Shown in pieces: positions 33,685-42,258 of a DNA stretch of 64,000 nucleotides; the stretch's first letter is position 1; every line of letters begins with the position of its first letter. The stretch covers positions 1-64,000 of the forward strand of contig CAVYVC010000041.1 in NCBI GenBank assembly GCA_963771845.1, written 5' to 3'. Under the pieces are notes generated by a model. That model saw nothing but the letters and a program-made list of their open reading frames with translations, searched no databases and was not told where the DNA came from. A program made the position numbers and the translations under genes. Source of the DNA: VAZQ01 sp963771845 (GTDB lineage Bacteria; Pseudomonadota; Alphaproteobacteria; Rhizobiales; Xanthobacteraceae).

Positions 33685-33914
33685 GTGGGAGTGGATTTCG
33701 TGTCCGAGAAGCCAAGCGCGACGGAGGCTCTCATGGCTCTCGGATAGAGCCGGGTACGAGGCTCTCGAAATTGAGAGGGCGAATCTCACAAAATGGATGC
33801 GGCACTTCCCGTCGACCTAATGACGCCCATCCGACCTGGGCGTTGGATGTGGTGGGAGAGTGGATTTCCTGTCCGAGAAAGCCACGCGCGATGGCGCTCT
33901 AGGTCTCTCGGATG
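33685..33914. repeat. Pair of imperfect direct repeats
   Basis: Unit one (33685-33746) and unit two (33852-33914) share GTGGGAG, GTGGATTTC, TGTCCGAGAA, GCGCGA and CTCTCGGAT in the same order with small indels. They lie upstream of the terminase small-subunit gene and could be packaging-recognition or control sites of the phage. Confidence 0.5.
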
Positions 33915-34155
33915 CAGCGAGGTGCGAGAGATTGTTCGAGGGCCGAGCATGCCCATCAGAACCGCGTTGGCCTTAGTGGTCGCGCGCAGGCGCGAGCATC
34001 CCCATCAATGCGTGAGGACGCTTCGGGTGACCGCAGTTCTTGTTATGCAGGGCGGCGAAAACAAAACGCCGTCAGATAGCGGCCAGGTGCGGGTAGCGTG
34101 AGCGGGGCCAGAACGGAAACGCTGAGCAACCTAATTGCCGAGATGGCGCCGGCAA

Positions 34156-34178
34156 TAAAAAACCGCCTCGCGGGCGGC
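34156..34178 (-). terminator. Rho-independent terminator (reverse strand)
   Basis: On the reverse strand GCCGCC pairs with GGCGGT around a CGCGA loop and is followed by TTTTTATT. It would stop transcription entering the terminase region from the right. Confidence 0.7.
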
Positions 34179-34754
34179 TACACTTCATCCACCTTACATA
34201 AAAATACCCCTTGGCTGTGCCATCGGTCAAGAACATACCCGCGAGGCGACGCGCGAGCCACGTTCAGATCTTTGAAAAGCAAGGAGAAAAAGTTCGCGCG
34301 CCCTTGTTTGTCTCGAAACTCCCGTGAACGTCAATTTGTGCAGATTTTTGCCGCTCCTGACACAAAATTCCTAGGGCCAGTAAAGAGTTATGCCCTATGA
34401 ACCAGTCGTGTAGCGCCGCAGAAAAATGGTTCCCACTTGCGGGCCGATTCTGGTAGCCCACGGAGAGGAGGGTTGTCGTTCTTGTATGACACAATCTTTA
34501 GTTGAAATTCGCTGTATTCCCGCTGTATTTACAGCGGAGCCCCAGGCGGCAGGCCTTCGTGGATCGACGCCTTTCAGATACCCCCAACCGCCCGTCGCAC
34601 CGCCTCCGATGTCCGACTCGGAGCAATCCCTTGTACTGCTTGTGGGCGGAATGTGGCGCCGCTCGAAGCAGGCGGCGCGGGCCATAGTGATGAGTGGTGA
34701 GTTGTGGAGTTGTGGGTTGTGAGTAGTAGGAGCAGTCACGACTTCCACTGCTCA

Positions 34755-34872
34755 CTACAATTCCCAGTCTAGCTTGCGGTCGAGCGAATATGGTCCCCCG
34801 CCGCGCAACGCGATGGCAAAGAGGATCAGGCCCCAGAACAGAGGATACTCCCAGCCGCCGGAGCTCGTCGCA
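34755..34872 (-). pseudogene. DoxX-like protein, C-terminal fragment
   Basis: Reverse-strand frame GGWEYPLFWGLILFAIALRG continues GGPYSLDRKLDWEL and ends in TAG at 34755. This is the final membrane helix and tail of DoxX-type membrane proteins. The rest of the gene is absent. It directly follows the transglycosylase stop, marking the edge of the rearranged region. Confidence 0.65.
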
Positions 34873-36990
34873 TCAGTTGCTCGCCCCACCGCGACGCAAG
34901 TCCGCCTCGATCAACAGCTTCGATCCGCCCCCAAAGCGCACCCGATACACCTGCAGATTCTCCATCACCCGCTGGACATAATTGCGGGTCTCGGAAAATG
35001 GGATTTGCTCCACCCAGTCGATCGGGTCCACTTTCGGATCGCGCGGATCGCCGTGTTTGGCGATCCACTCGCGCACGCGTCCCCGGCCGGCATTGTAGCC
35101 TGCAAAGGTGAGGATGTAGGAGCCGCGATACTCCTGGATCAAATCGCCCAATTCGGCGGCTCCGAGTTGCACATTATAGATTTGATCGCTCAGCAGCCGA
35201 CGCTCGTCGAAAGGTGCGCGGAACTTCTGGGCCACGTACCGGCCGGCCGCGGGCGTGACCTGCATCAACCCCATGGCACGGGCGCTCGACACCGTTTTCG
35301 GGTTGAACGTGCTTTCCTGGCGCGCAATGGCATAGACCACAGGCAACTCGATCGCAGGCCCAATGGGCTTATATTCCGGAATGCCGGCGACCGGAAACGC
35401 GTAGTGCTCGAGCGGCAATCCGCGGGCAAGCGCCGCCTTGCCAATGAGCGCCACGGCGCGAGCGTCCTTGTGCTGGCCCGCCACTTCCGCAAGCGCCGCG
35501 AGCGCGGCAGCGTCGGTTGCGCGTTCGCCGAGATCGGCCAATGCTCCGGCGACCAAATCCCGCTCTTCGATGGCATAAAGAATTTCGATTGCTCGCACGA
35601 CTTCAAGCCGGCCAAGACCGGCTGGAAGCTCCGGCGGCGCGCGCAAGCTGATGTCCTTATGACCAATCCGGGCGCGGGCAATTTGCCCGTAATAGGCGGT
35701 GGGATAGCGCGCCGCTGCCTCGAAATGGGCGCGGGCTTCCTCCTTGCGGCCCAACGCTTCGGCCGCGCGACCCTGCCAGTAGCCCGAACGCGCGAGCGCA
35801 ATCGGATTGCTGATGCTCTCGCCGATCTTGGCAAAATGGGCAAGCGCAGCCGCCGGCTCATTGAGGTGTCGCAATGCAATCCAGCCGGCGGTGAATTGCT
35901 GCTCGACGCGATAGTTCTCCTTCGCCGCAGGGGCGGCATCGCGGACCACGCGATAAGCGGTCTTCGCATCGGCTGCATCGAGCAGCTTGCGCGCGACGAG
36001 GCGGCGCTCGATCCACCACTGATCGGCGTCGAGAGGCGCTCCATGCTCGCGCGGCACTGACAGCATCAAGGCGGCTGCTTCCGTCGCCTTCTCCGCCCGC
36101 CGCAACAGCTGGATGCGGCTGAAGAGGAGGCCGACATCGCGCTGGCCATCGGGGGGCACGGCATCCAGCAGCGCTTTGGCATTGGATGCTTTCCTGATGA
36201 CGGCGATACGCGCTTTCGCAATGGCGGGGGCATTGCCACCTGCGCGATTGGCCGCGCGCAATGCGCCCTCGACGTCCTCGGCATAGAGCCGCATATCCAT
36301 GCGGGCCTTGTGGTCGGCGGGGGTGATCAGGTCCTGGAAGACGTCGAGCGCAGCGGCTTCGAGATCGTTTGAGAACGCATCGTTGCGCCATGCGTCGCGC
36401 ACGAGACTTTGCGCTCCTGCGCGATCCCCTTGCAGCAGCAGCGCCCGGGCAAGGGCGAATTTGCCCTTCGCCGTTGCGGGGCGGTGCTTGGCGAAAAACG
36501 AGCGGACAAACGCCGGCTCCAGCCGATCCGCCCAAAGTGTTGCTTCCGCCCGCCGACGGATAAGGGTGATGGCCGGCCAGCTCGGGTTTTCCGCAAGGAA
36601 GGCCGTGTAGCGGCCAATATCGACGTTTTCGGCGTCATCGACACGCAAAATGGCCCATTCCACGAGCTTGCGGGCGAGGGGGTCCGCAATCGTCGTTTGC
36701 AGGTCCATCGCTTGCGAGACGTTCCCATGCTTGGCGGCACTGATCGCTTCCTTCACCGCTGCAAGATCGGTCGAGGAGGTCGAATCGGTAGCCGCGGTCA
36801 GAAAGCGAGGGGATGGTGCCGCAATCCGAGCAAGCGACGGCACGGCGCTCGCCTCGCTCGGAAGGCGTACGCTGCCAGGTCTTGGCTTGGGCAATGGGAC
36901 CGCGCCCGCCGAATCCTCCCGCGGCGCGAGGGCAAAAAAGCCCATCAGCGGCAAGCCGATCAAGATTCGTGTGACTAGCCTGTTGATCAA
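34873..36990 (-). CDS. slt: Soluble lytic murein transglycosylase
   Basis: The 705-residue protein starts with a signal-like segment (LVTRILIGLPLMGFFALA). A long superhelical region of paired helices follows (residues about 70-520), as in Slt70. The C-terminal SLT domain shows VYAIARQESTFNPKTVSS with the catalytic Glu, ARAMGLMQVTP and LTFAGYNAGRGRV. It cleaves peptidoglycan glycan strands to anhydro-muropeptides in the periplasm. It is divergent from dapA. The frame is intact. Confidence 0.93.
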   Translation of the reverse strand: MINRLVTRILIGLPLMGFFALAPREDSAGAVPLPKPRPGSVRLPSEASAVPSLARIAAPSPRFLTAATDSTSSTDLAAVKEAISAAKHGNVSQAMDLQTTIADPLARKLVEWAILRVDDAENVDIGRYTAFLAENPSWPAITLIRRRAEATLWADRLEPAFVRSFFAKHRPATAKGKFALARALLLQGDRAGAQSLVRDAWRNDAFSNDLEAAALDVFQDLITPADHKARMDMRLYAEDVEGALRAANRAGGNAPAIAKARIAVIRKASNAKALLDAVPPDGQRDVGLLFSRIQLLRRAEKATEAAALMLSVPREHGAPLDADQWWIERRLVARKLLDAADAKTAYRVVRDAAPAAKENYRVEQQFTAGWIALRHLNEPAAALAHFAKIGESISNPIALARSGYWQGRAAEALGRKEEARAHFEAAARYPTAYYGQIARARIGHKDISLRAPPELPAGLGRLEVVRAIEILYAIEERDLVAGALADLGERATDAAALAALAEVAGQHKDARAVALIGKAALARGLPLEHYAFPVAGIPEYKPIGPAIELPVVYAIARQESTFNPKTVSSARAMGLMQVTPAAGRYVAQKFRAPFDERRLLSDQIYNVQLGAAELGDLIQEYRGSYILTFAGYNAGRGRVREWIAKHGDPRDPKVDPIDWVEQIPFSETRNYVQRVMENLQVYRVRFGGGSKLLIEADLRRGGASN

Positions 36991-37218
36991 GATAGCGTCC
37001 GCGGCTGCTTGAAACCGTTCATGTGCTGTTAGTCGCTTGATATGATTGATGAAGAGCTAATACTCATCATGCCGACCATCCACCCCCACCGCGGCAAAAA
37101 GGCGGCGCCCATTGCAGAGAGGGCTTTCATCCCGAACGCCTTCCCGTTAACAATGCAGGAAGGCTTGGCGCTAGAAGCCTTGGTGCCATGGCGGCCGGGC
37201 TAGTCAGAGGATGGTATC

Positions 37219-38109
37219 ATGACGGTCAAGACGGGCTTTCGGGGCTCGTTTACCGCGCTCGTCACTCCGTTCAGCAATGGTTCGGTCGACGAGCAGGCAT
37301 TTCGAGCCCTGGTCGACTGGCAGATCGCGGAAGGCACCGATGGCCTTGTGCCGGTAGGCACCACGGGCGAAAGTCCGACCCTCTCCCATGACGAGCATCG
37401 CCATGTCGTCGAGTGGTGCGTCGAGCAGGTCAAGGGACGCGTGCCGGTCATTGCCGGCGCCGGCTCGAATTCCACTAATGAGGCTATTGAGCTCGCCCGC
37501 CACGCCGAAGAGTGCGGAGCGAGCGCCGTGCTCGTCGTCACGCCCTATTACAACAAGCCAACCCAGGAAGGTCTCTACCGGCATTTCAAGGCGATCAACG
37601 ATGCGATCGGCATTCCGATCATCATCTACAACATCCCCCCTCGCTCCGTGATCGACATGTCGGTCGATACGATGAAGCGCTTGTTCGAGCTCAAGAACAT
37701 CGCGGGAGTGAAAGACGCAACCGCCAATGTGGTGCGCGTCTCCGCGCAGCGGGCTGCCATGGGGCCGGACTTCAATCAGCTATCCGGAGAAGACGCAAGC
37801 GCACTGGGCTTCATGGCACACGGCGGTCATGGCTGCATTTCCGTGACGTCGAACGTCGCACCGCGCCTGTGCGCGCAATTCCAGGACGCTTGTCTCAATG
37901 AGGACTATGCGGCGGCGCTGAAGGTCCAGGACAAGCTGTTACCCCTGCACACCGCGCTGTTCATCGAAACGAGCCCTGCGCCGGTGAAATATGCACTCTC
38001 CGTGCTCGGCAAATGCGCCGATACTGTTCGGCTGCCGATGGTGCCGGTCGGCGAGACAACCAAGACCGCGGTACGCGCAGCCATGGTTCATGCCGGCCTG
38101 ATCAACTGA
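37219..38109 (+). CDS. dapA: 4-hydroxy-tetrahydrodipicolinate synthase
   Basis: The 296-residue enzyme condenses pyruvate with aspartate semialdehyde in the lysine and diaminopimelate pathway. Visible features are GTTGESPTLS (substrate loop), Tyr137 (IIIYNIPPR) and Schiff-base Lys165 (IAGVKDAT), with HGGHGCISVTSN near the C-terminal helices. A GAGGA-type ribosome site precedes the ATG. Diaminopimelate made here feeds peptidoglycan, which suits its place beside slt. Length and motifs are those of true DapA. Confidence 0.93.
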   Translation: MTVKTGFRGSFTALVTPFSNGSVDEQAFRALVDWQIAEGTDGLVPVGTTGESPTLSHDEHRHVVEWCVEQVKGRVPVIAGAGSNSTNEAIELARHAEECGASAVLVVTPYYNKPTQEGLYRHFKAINDAIGIPIIIYNIPPRSVIDMSVDTMKRLFELKNIAGVKDATANVVRVSAQRAAMGPDFNQLSGEDASALGFMAHGGHGCISVTSNVAPRLCAQFQDACLNEDYAAALKVQDKLLPLHTALFIETSPAPVKYALSVLGKCADTVRLPMVPVGETTKTAVRAAMVHAGLIN

Positions 38110-38125
38110 CCGCCAGCGCCGCGCA

Positions 38126-38278
38126 TCAAGTCCAGTCAGGCCGCGCCGGCTCGCTGCTGACCCGAGCGCCATCCGTGCTGAACGCAGTCGATGCGGGTTC
38201 CTGAACGGTCGCGAGCACAATAGCGAAACCGGCGGCCAACACGACCAAAGCCACGATGGCGATCATGAAACTGCGCAT
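38126..38278 (-). CDS. Small single-helix membrane protein
   Basis: ATG 38278 with AAGGAG 9 bases before it opens a 50-codon frame: a hydrophobic segment (MIAIVALVVLAAGFAIVLATV) followed by a hydrophilic tail ending RPDWT. It lies convergent to dapA and divergent from smpB. It looks like a real short membrane protein but the family is unknown. Confidence 0.6.
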   Translation of the reverse strand: MRSFMIAIVALVVLAAGFAIVLATVQEPASTAFSTDGARVSSEPARPDWT

Positions 38279-38423
38279 GAGGGCTCTCCTTGCCGCAACG
38301 GGATCGCTATTCTAGCAGGCGCAAATGCGCGCCGAAACCTCACCTTCGTGAGGCGTCCCTTTAGTCTCCGGCGGCGCAAACCGCAGGCGCAACGGGCGAG
38401 CAGCATTGCAGAGGACCGCGCAA

Positions 38424-38900
38424 ATGGGCTCGGCATCGGGCGACGGTAAACTGCGAACCGTCGCCCACAATCGCAAGGCGCGGTTCAATTATGAAATCGG
38501 TGAGACGTTCGAGGCGGGCATTGCGCTGACCGGAACGGAGGTGAAGTCGCTGCGGCAGGGCAAGGCGACCATCGCCGAGTCATACGCCGATTCCCGTGGC
38601 GGCGAGATTTGGCTGGTCAATGCCAATATCCCCGAATATTTGCAGGGCGGCCGGTTCAATCATGCTCCCAAGCGCCCGCGCAAGCTTCTTCTGCATCGCC
38701 GGCAAATCGATAAGCTCATCGGCGCGGTCGAGCGCGAGGGCATGACGCTCATTCCGTTGAAGCTTTATTTCAATGAAAAGGGGCGCGCGAAACTTGAACT
38801 GGCGCTGGCGCGGGGAAAGAAATTGCACGATAAGCGGGAAACCGAGAAGAAGCGCAGCTGGGAGCGCGAACGGGGCCGGCTGCTGCGCGCCAAAGGATAA
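38424..38900 (+). CDS. smpB: SsrA-binding protein SmpB
   Basis: The ATG at 38424 is preferred over a TTG 18 bases upstream. The 158-residue protein shows the SmpB oligonucleotide-binding barrel: NRKARFNYEIGETFEAGIALTG, TEVKSLRQGKATIAESYA, and the basic tail (KLHDKRETEKKRSW). SmpB carries tmRNA to stalled ribosomes and so rescues translation. It stands in the usual dapA-smpB order. Four bases separate it from the next gene. Confidence 0.95.
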   Translation: MGSASGDGKLRTVAHNRKARFNYEIGETFEAGIALTGTEVKSLRQGKATIAESYADSRGGEIWLVNANIPEYLQGGRFNHAPKRPRKLLLHRRQIDKLIGAVEREGMTLIPLKLYFNEKGRAKLELALARGKKLHDKRETEKKRSWERERGRLLRAKG

Positions 38901-38903
38901 GCC

Positions 38904-39323
38904 ATGCACCTGCCTGTCAGCTTCGATCATTGTGTGGTGCACGTTTCGGACTGGGAACGCTCGAACAGTTTTTATCGCGACGTGCTCGGTGCCGAACTCG
39001 TTCGCAATGGGCAGGGATGGGCTTACCGGTTTGGGGCCGCACAGCTCAATCTGCATGGGCCGGGCTTTCATCCTGCCGAAGTCGCACGCCTGCCGGTAGC
39101 GCCCGGGAACAGCGACCTCTGCTTCGAATGGAAGGGCTCGATTGCCGATGCAATCGCGCATCTTAACCGGCGCGGCATTTGCGTTCATGCCGGCCCGATG
39201 CAGCGCTTTGGGGCAAAGGGGCGCGGCACCAGCATCTATTTCCGAGATCCCGACGGCTCGCTCCTGGAATTCATTTGCTATGAAGTCCCCCACCCCACCC
39301 TCCCCGCAAGTGGGGGAGGGTAA
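38904..39323 (+). CDS. VOC-family (glyoxalase/dioxygenase-like) protein
   Basis: The 139-residue protein carries the paired beta-alpha-beta modules of the vicinal-oxygen-chelate fold: FDHCVVHVSDWERSNSFYRDVLGAEL near the N-terminus and IYFRDPDGSLLEFICYEV near the end, with a metal-ligand Glu. The substrate is unknown. The last twelve residues (VPHPTLPASGGG) and the stop codon are read from a palindromic repeat, so the native end was probably after CYE. Confidence 0.78.
   Translation: MHLPVSFDHCVVHVSDWERSNSFYRDVLGAELVRNGQGWAYRFGAAQLNLHGPGFHPAEVARLPVAPGNSDLCFEWKGSIADAIAHLNRRGICVHAGPMQRFGAKGRGTSIYFRDPDGSLLEFICYEVPHPTLPASGGG
39297..39321. repeat. Palindromic CCCTCCCC/GGGGAGGG repeat
   Basis: ACCCTCCCC (39297-39305) pairs with GGGGAGGGT (39313-39321) around GCAAGTG. 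A widespread type of extragenic palindrome in alphaproteobacteria. It supplies the end of the VOC gene and may form a terminator-like structure. Confidence 0.7.
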
Positions 39324-39351
39324 GGGTGGGGGCGGAAGGTGGAGATCGCCG

Positions 39352-39921
39352 ATGACGAGCACACATAACCCCAACCTGCTGCCCCCCGAGCTTCCAGTTC
39401 CGCAAGACGATGGCGCAGCACGTCATCTTGTAAAGCTCAAGCTTCCCTCGGTGCCGCTGCCGGCGACGAACGGCACCGGGGTCGACCTGGCGAAGCTCAC
39501 CGGCCGCACCGTCGTCTACGTTTACCCACGAACCGGGGTTCCTGGACGGCCGACACCCGATGGCTGGGATGCCATTCCCGGAGCGCGCGGATGCACTCCG
39601 CAATCGTGTTCATTCCGCGACCATTTCGCCGAGCTCAAGCGCGTCGGCGTTACTCATCTCTACGGACTTTCGACGCAGGACAGCGACTACCAGCGCGAGG
39701 CCGTCGAGCGGCTTAAACTGCCTTTTCCGATCCTGTCGGATCAAAATCTCGTTCTCACCAGAGCGATCAAGCTTCCGACCTTCGCGTTTGCCGGCATGAC
39801 CCTGCTCAAGCGCATGGCACTCGTGATTGACGACGGAACGATCAGCAAGATCTTCTACCCCGTCTTTCCCCCGGACAAGAACGCGGAGGAAGTGCTGGCC
39901 TGGCTGCAAGCATCGAGATAA
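39352..39921 (+). CDS. Peroxiredoxin (AhpC/TSA thioredoxin-fold)
   Basis: The start at 39352 (MTSTHNPNLLPPELP) is chosen because upstream codons are unrelated and read through a repeat. The 189-residue product has VYVYPRTG and GCTPQSCSFRDHFAELK, the CxxxxC region of this rhizobial peroxiredoxin type, with DQNLVLTRAIKLPTF. It reduces peroxides through its active-site Cys. It is convergent with the UDG gene and overlaps it by 67 bases. Confidence 0.82.
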   Translation: MTSTHNPNLLPPELPVPQDDGAARHLVKLKLPSVPLPATNGTGVDLAKLTGRTVVYVYPRTGVPGRPTPDGWDAIPGARGCTPQSCSFRDHFAELKRVGVTHLYGLSTQDSDYQREAVERLKLPFPILSDQNLVLTRAIKLPTFAFAGMTLLKRMALVIDDGTISKIFYPVFPPDKNAEEVLAWLQASR

Positions 39922-40550
39922 TCGCGCACCATCGCAAAAACTGCGCGAAACATGCCCGGCGTAAGTACCCCCGTACTCGTGTTGTAGCGCGAGCAGTGAT
40001 AGCTCACGAACAACCGCAACTTTCCAAGATCATGGCAGCTGCCATGGCTAAACGGGACGGCGGATCGCCGGTGATTGAGCGCTGCGACAGTGCTTGCATG
40101 GGAAATACGGCCGAGCGTTAGGATGGCGCGCAGGTTGCTCATCTCGGCAATGGTGGATTGCAGGAAAGAACGGCAGGCTCTGATCTCGGCTGGCATCGGT
40201 TTGTTGTCGGGGGGAACACATCGAACCGCATTGGTAATCCGCGCATCGAGGAGCGTTAGCCCGTCGTCAGGCCGCGCCGCATAGGTGCCAGTGGCGAAGC
40301 CGTAGCTTTTGAGCGTCGCATAGAGGAGATCGCCGGCATAATCGCCGGTGAAAGGACGTCCGGTGCGATTGGCGCCGCGCAAGCCCGGCGCCAGGCCAAC
40401 GATCAGGAGGCGTGCCGTAACGGGGCCGAACGAGGGAACCGGTGCGTTAAACCATTCCTGCTCGCGGCTGCGCCAATCATCTCGAAATGCCTTGAGACGC
40501 GGACATAGCGGGCAATCGCGGCCGGGCTTGCCGGACGCGGGATGCGTCAT
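39855..40550 (-). CDS. Uracil-DNA glycosylase, family 5-like
   Basis: The start at ATG 40550 (MTHPASGKPGRDCPLCPRL) gives a 231-residue enzyme. Motifs are LLIVGLAPGLRGANRTGRPFTGD (uracil-binding), AVRCVPPDNKP with four Cys in total (CPLC near the N-terminus, two later), as in iron-sulfur type UDGs, and SYHCSRYNTSTGVLT (catalytic His motif). It removes uracil from DNA to start base-excision repair. The last 22 residues overlap the peroxiredoxin gene and may be an extended C-terminus. Confidence 0.82.
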   Translation of the reverse strand: MTHPASGKPGRDCPLCPRLKAFRDDWRSREQEWFNAPVPSFGPVTARLLIVGLAPGLRGANRTGRPFTGDYAGDLLYATLKSYGFATGTYAARPDDGLTLLDARITNAVRCVPPDNKPMPAEIRACRSFLQSTIAEMSNLRAILTLGRISHASTVAALNHRRSAVPFSHGSCHDLGKLRLFVSYHCSRYNTSTGVLTPGMFRAVFAMVRDYLDACSQASTSSAFLSGGKTG

Positions 40551-40566
40551 AGCCGCTCGATCAATT

Positions 40567-40677
40567 GTAGCCCGCATGAGCCAACGGGTCGGCGCGAAGC
40601 GCCGCCCGATGACAAGCTCCGCGACATGCCGGGAAATCGCTCCCGGATATCGCTTCGCTCATCCGGGCTACTCGGCC
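40567..40677. repeat. Dispersed extragenic repeat with TAGCCCGGATGAGCG palindromes
   Basis: On the reverse strand it reads TAGCCCGGATGAGCGAAGCG, then a second, inverted half ending GCTCATGCGGGCTACA. This module is frequent between genes in Bradyrhizobium-like genomes. A related short piece is at 42087-42125. Confidence 0.7.
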
Positions 40678-40679
40678 GC

Positions 40680-41330
40680 TCAGTCTTCGAAATCATCCTC
40701 ATCGTCGAGGGCGGCGCCCGCTCCCGCGCGTTGCGGCGAGGGAGCGCGCTGGAGGAACTGCGGCGTGTGGCGCGGCTCGCGCGCTTCGCGCACCGGCCGC
40801 TCGGCCGGATCGCGGCCGATCTTGGGCTGCAACTCGACGATGTCGAGGAACACATCGGCTTGGCGGCGTAGCTCGTCGGCGACCATGGGCGGTTGAGTCG
40901 AGATCGTGGAAATGACGGTCACGCGCACGCCGCGGCGCTGGACCGCCTCGACCAGCGAGCGGAAGTCCCCATCGCCTGAGAACAGGACCATGTGATCGAT
41001 CGAGCCTGCGATCTCCATCGCATCCACGGCGAGCTCGATATCCATGTTCCCCTTTACCTTGCGCCGCCCGGTCTGATCGACGAACTCTTTGGTTGCCTTG
41101 GTGACAACGGCATAGCCGTTGTAATCGAGCCAATCGATCAGCGGCCGGATCGAGGAATATTCTTGATCCTCGATAATGGCGGTGTAATAGAATGCGCGCA
41201 GCAGATAACCGCGGGAGTGGAACTCGCGTAAGAGGCGCTTGTAATCAATATCGAAACCGAGCGCCTTGGCGGTGGCATAGAGATTGGCGCCGTCAATGAA
41301 AAGTGCGATTTTTTCAGCTTTGGGTTCCAT
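40680..41330 (-). CDS. NYN-domain (LabA/DUF88-like) putative ribonuclease
   Basis: The 216-residue protein has the NYN nuclease core: IALFIDGANLYATAKALG, NMDIELAVDAME and HMVLFSGDGDFRSLVEA, with the acidic residues of a metal-dependent RNase. The C-terminal tail is Pro/Arg-rich and ends in an acidic stretch (LDDEDDFED). NYN proteins process or degrade RNA. It is transcribed away from rpoZ, and the 300 bases between hold a hairpin. Confidence 0.85.
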   Translation of the reverse strand: MEPKAEKIALFIDGANLYATAKALGFDIDYKRLLREFHSRGYLLRAFYYTAIIEDQEYSSIRPLIDWLDYNGYAVVTKATKEFVDQTGRRKVKGNMDIELAVDAMEIAGSIDHMVLFSGDGDFRSLVEAVQRRGVRVTVISTISTQPPMVADELRRQADVFLDIVELQPKIGRDPAERPVREAREPRHTPQFLQRAPSPQRAGAGAALDDEDDFED

Positions 41331-41371
41331 GATCCTCTCTTCCGACTTAAGTCATTGCACCTGATTATCGG

Positions 41372-41397
41372 CTCCGGGCGGGCGTATCTGCCCGGAG
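41372..41397. repeat. Stem-loop upstream of rpoZ
   Basis: CTCCGGGC (41372-41379) pairs with GCCCGGAG (41390-41397). It lies in the divergent interval of NYN and rpoZ genes. No T-run follows, so it may be a regulatory structure. The rest of 41331-41627 holds no gene. Confidence 0.5.
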
Positions 41398-41627
41398 AAT
41401 ACGTGAATAGTTGGCAATCCGCTCGATGTGATCGTGGGCCGCTCAATTGCGTGTGCACGCTCTCCATCACAACCAAAGGCAATAAGGCAATTAAAATGGC
41501 GTAATGGGTGCCGCCCCTGCCTAACAGAGAGCTGGCTTGAGGCCAAGAGGAATTTGCCCCTCGGTTCTGCCTTGCGCTTTGTTCCCGACGCGGTTACCTA
41601 AAGCGCACATTTGCAGGAGCATGCGCC

Positions 41628-42020
41628 ATGGCCCGGGTCACCGTTGAAGACTGCATTGATAAGGTCGAGAACCGTTTTGATCTCGTATTGCTTGCAAGCC
41701 ACCGCGCGCGCTTGATCTCGTCGGGCGCTCCGATGACGATTGACCGCGATAACGACAAGAATCCGGTCGTCGCTTTGCGCGAGATTGCCGAAAAGAGCAT
41801 CTCGCCTGACGATCTCAAGGAAGAGCTCGTTCACTCGTTGCAGAAATACGTGGAGGTCGACGAGCCCGAGCCCGAGGCGGCTCCCCTTATCAGCGCGGAT
41901 GGGGGATCCATTGACGTGGATGATACCGAGGTCACCGCGCAACAGATGACCGAGGAAGAGTTGCTCAAAGGCCTTGAAGGCCTCACGCCGCCGGAGGAAC
42001 AACCGGAAGACGAGGAGTAG
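41628..42020 (+). CDS. rpoZ: RNA polymerase omega subunit
   Basis: The 130-residue protein starts MARVTVEDCIDKVENRFDLV, then LASHRARLISSG, and DNDKNPVVALREIAEKSI, the conserved omega core that clamps beta-prime. The acidic C-terminal tail (ending EEQPEDEE) is usual in alphaproteobacteria. A GCAGGAG ribosome site precedes the ATG. It sits upstream of rsh; omega is also needed for full ppGpp sensing in this group, so the pairing is sensible. Confidence 0.95.
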   Translation: MARVTVEDCIDKVENRFDLVLLASHRARLISSGAPMTIDRDNDKNPVVALREIAEKSISPDDLKEELVHSLQKYVEVDEPEPEAAPLISADGGSIDVDDTEVTAQQMTEEELLKGLEGLTPPEEQPEDEE

Positions 42021-42086
42021 GCCGGGAAGCGACAGGCCTTGCTTCGCTTGCGCCTGACCAAGCGACCTGTGGCAGTAGAGCAAAGT

Positions 42087-42125
42087 AGCCCGGATTGAGC
42101 GGAAGCTGAAGTCCGGATGGGTCGC
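42087..42125. repeat. Short extragenic repeat piece
   Basis: TAGCCCGGATTGAGCGGAAG followed by AAGTCCGGATGG resembles half of the dispersed repeat at 40567-40677. It lies in the rpoZ-rsh gap. Confidence 0.5.
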
Positions 42126-42258
42126 GCGCCCCGCATTTTCCTTGCGCTGGCTCCGGAACACCGGGCCTTGTGCGTATTCCGGCCTTGTCAGTATTAACGA
42201 CTGCCATGATATCCTGACAGAATAGGCTCCCAAATCGGGGGCCGGAATCGGGATTGAG

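Larger units (their letters stand above)
33655..34754. other. Gene-poor prophage edge
   Basis: About 1.1 kb without a convincing gene. It holds a degenerate direct repeat (33685-33746 and 33852-33914), a reverse-strand terminator (34156-34178), and short repeats of GAGCAT(G/C)CCCATCA. Forward frame 34426-34722 and reverse frames at 34264-34748 lack ribosome sites and protein-like composition. Confidence 0.45.
19358..34872. mobile_element. Rearranged accessory region with decayed prophage and mobile-element remnants
   Basis: This stretch between the glycosyltransferase and the lytic transglycosylase collects an IS3 remnant, truncated signalling and transport genes, hipBA, a WD40 scrap, a group II intron end, terminase genes and a recombination module, many of them frameshifted. 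It ends beside a fragment of a DoxX-like gene, so it probably arose by repeated insertions and deletions. No matching attachment repeats were found by eye. Confidence 0.5.

Noticed and set aside
34426..34722. A 98-codon forward frame in the prophage edge
   Set aside because: No ribosome site, no domain and odd composition.
34774..36060. A 428-codon forward frame antisense to the lytic transglycosylase
   Set aside because: The reverse strand codes for a complete Slt; the forward frame has no recognisable domain or ribosome site.
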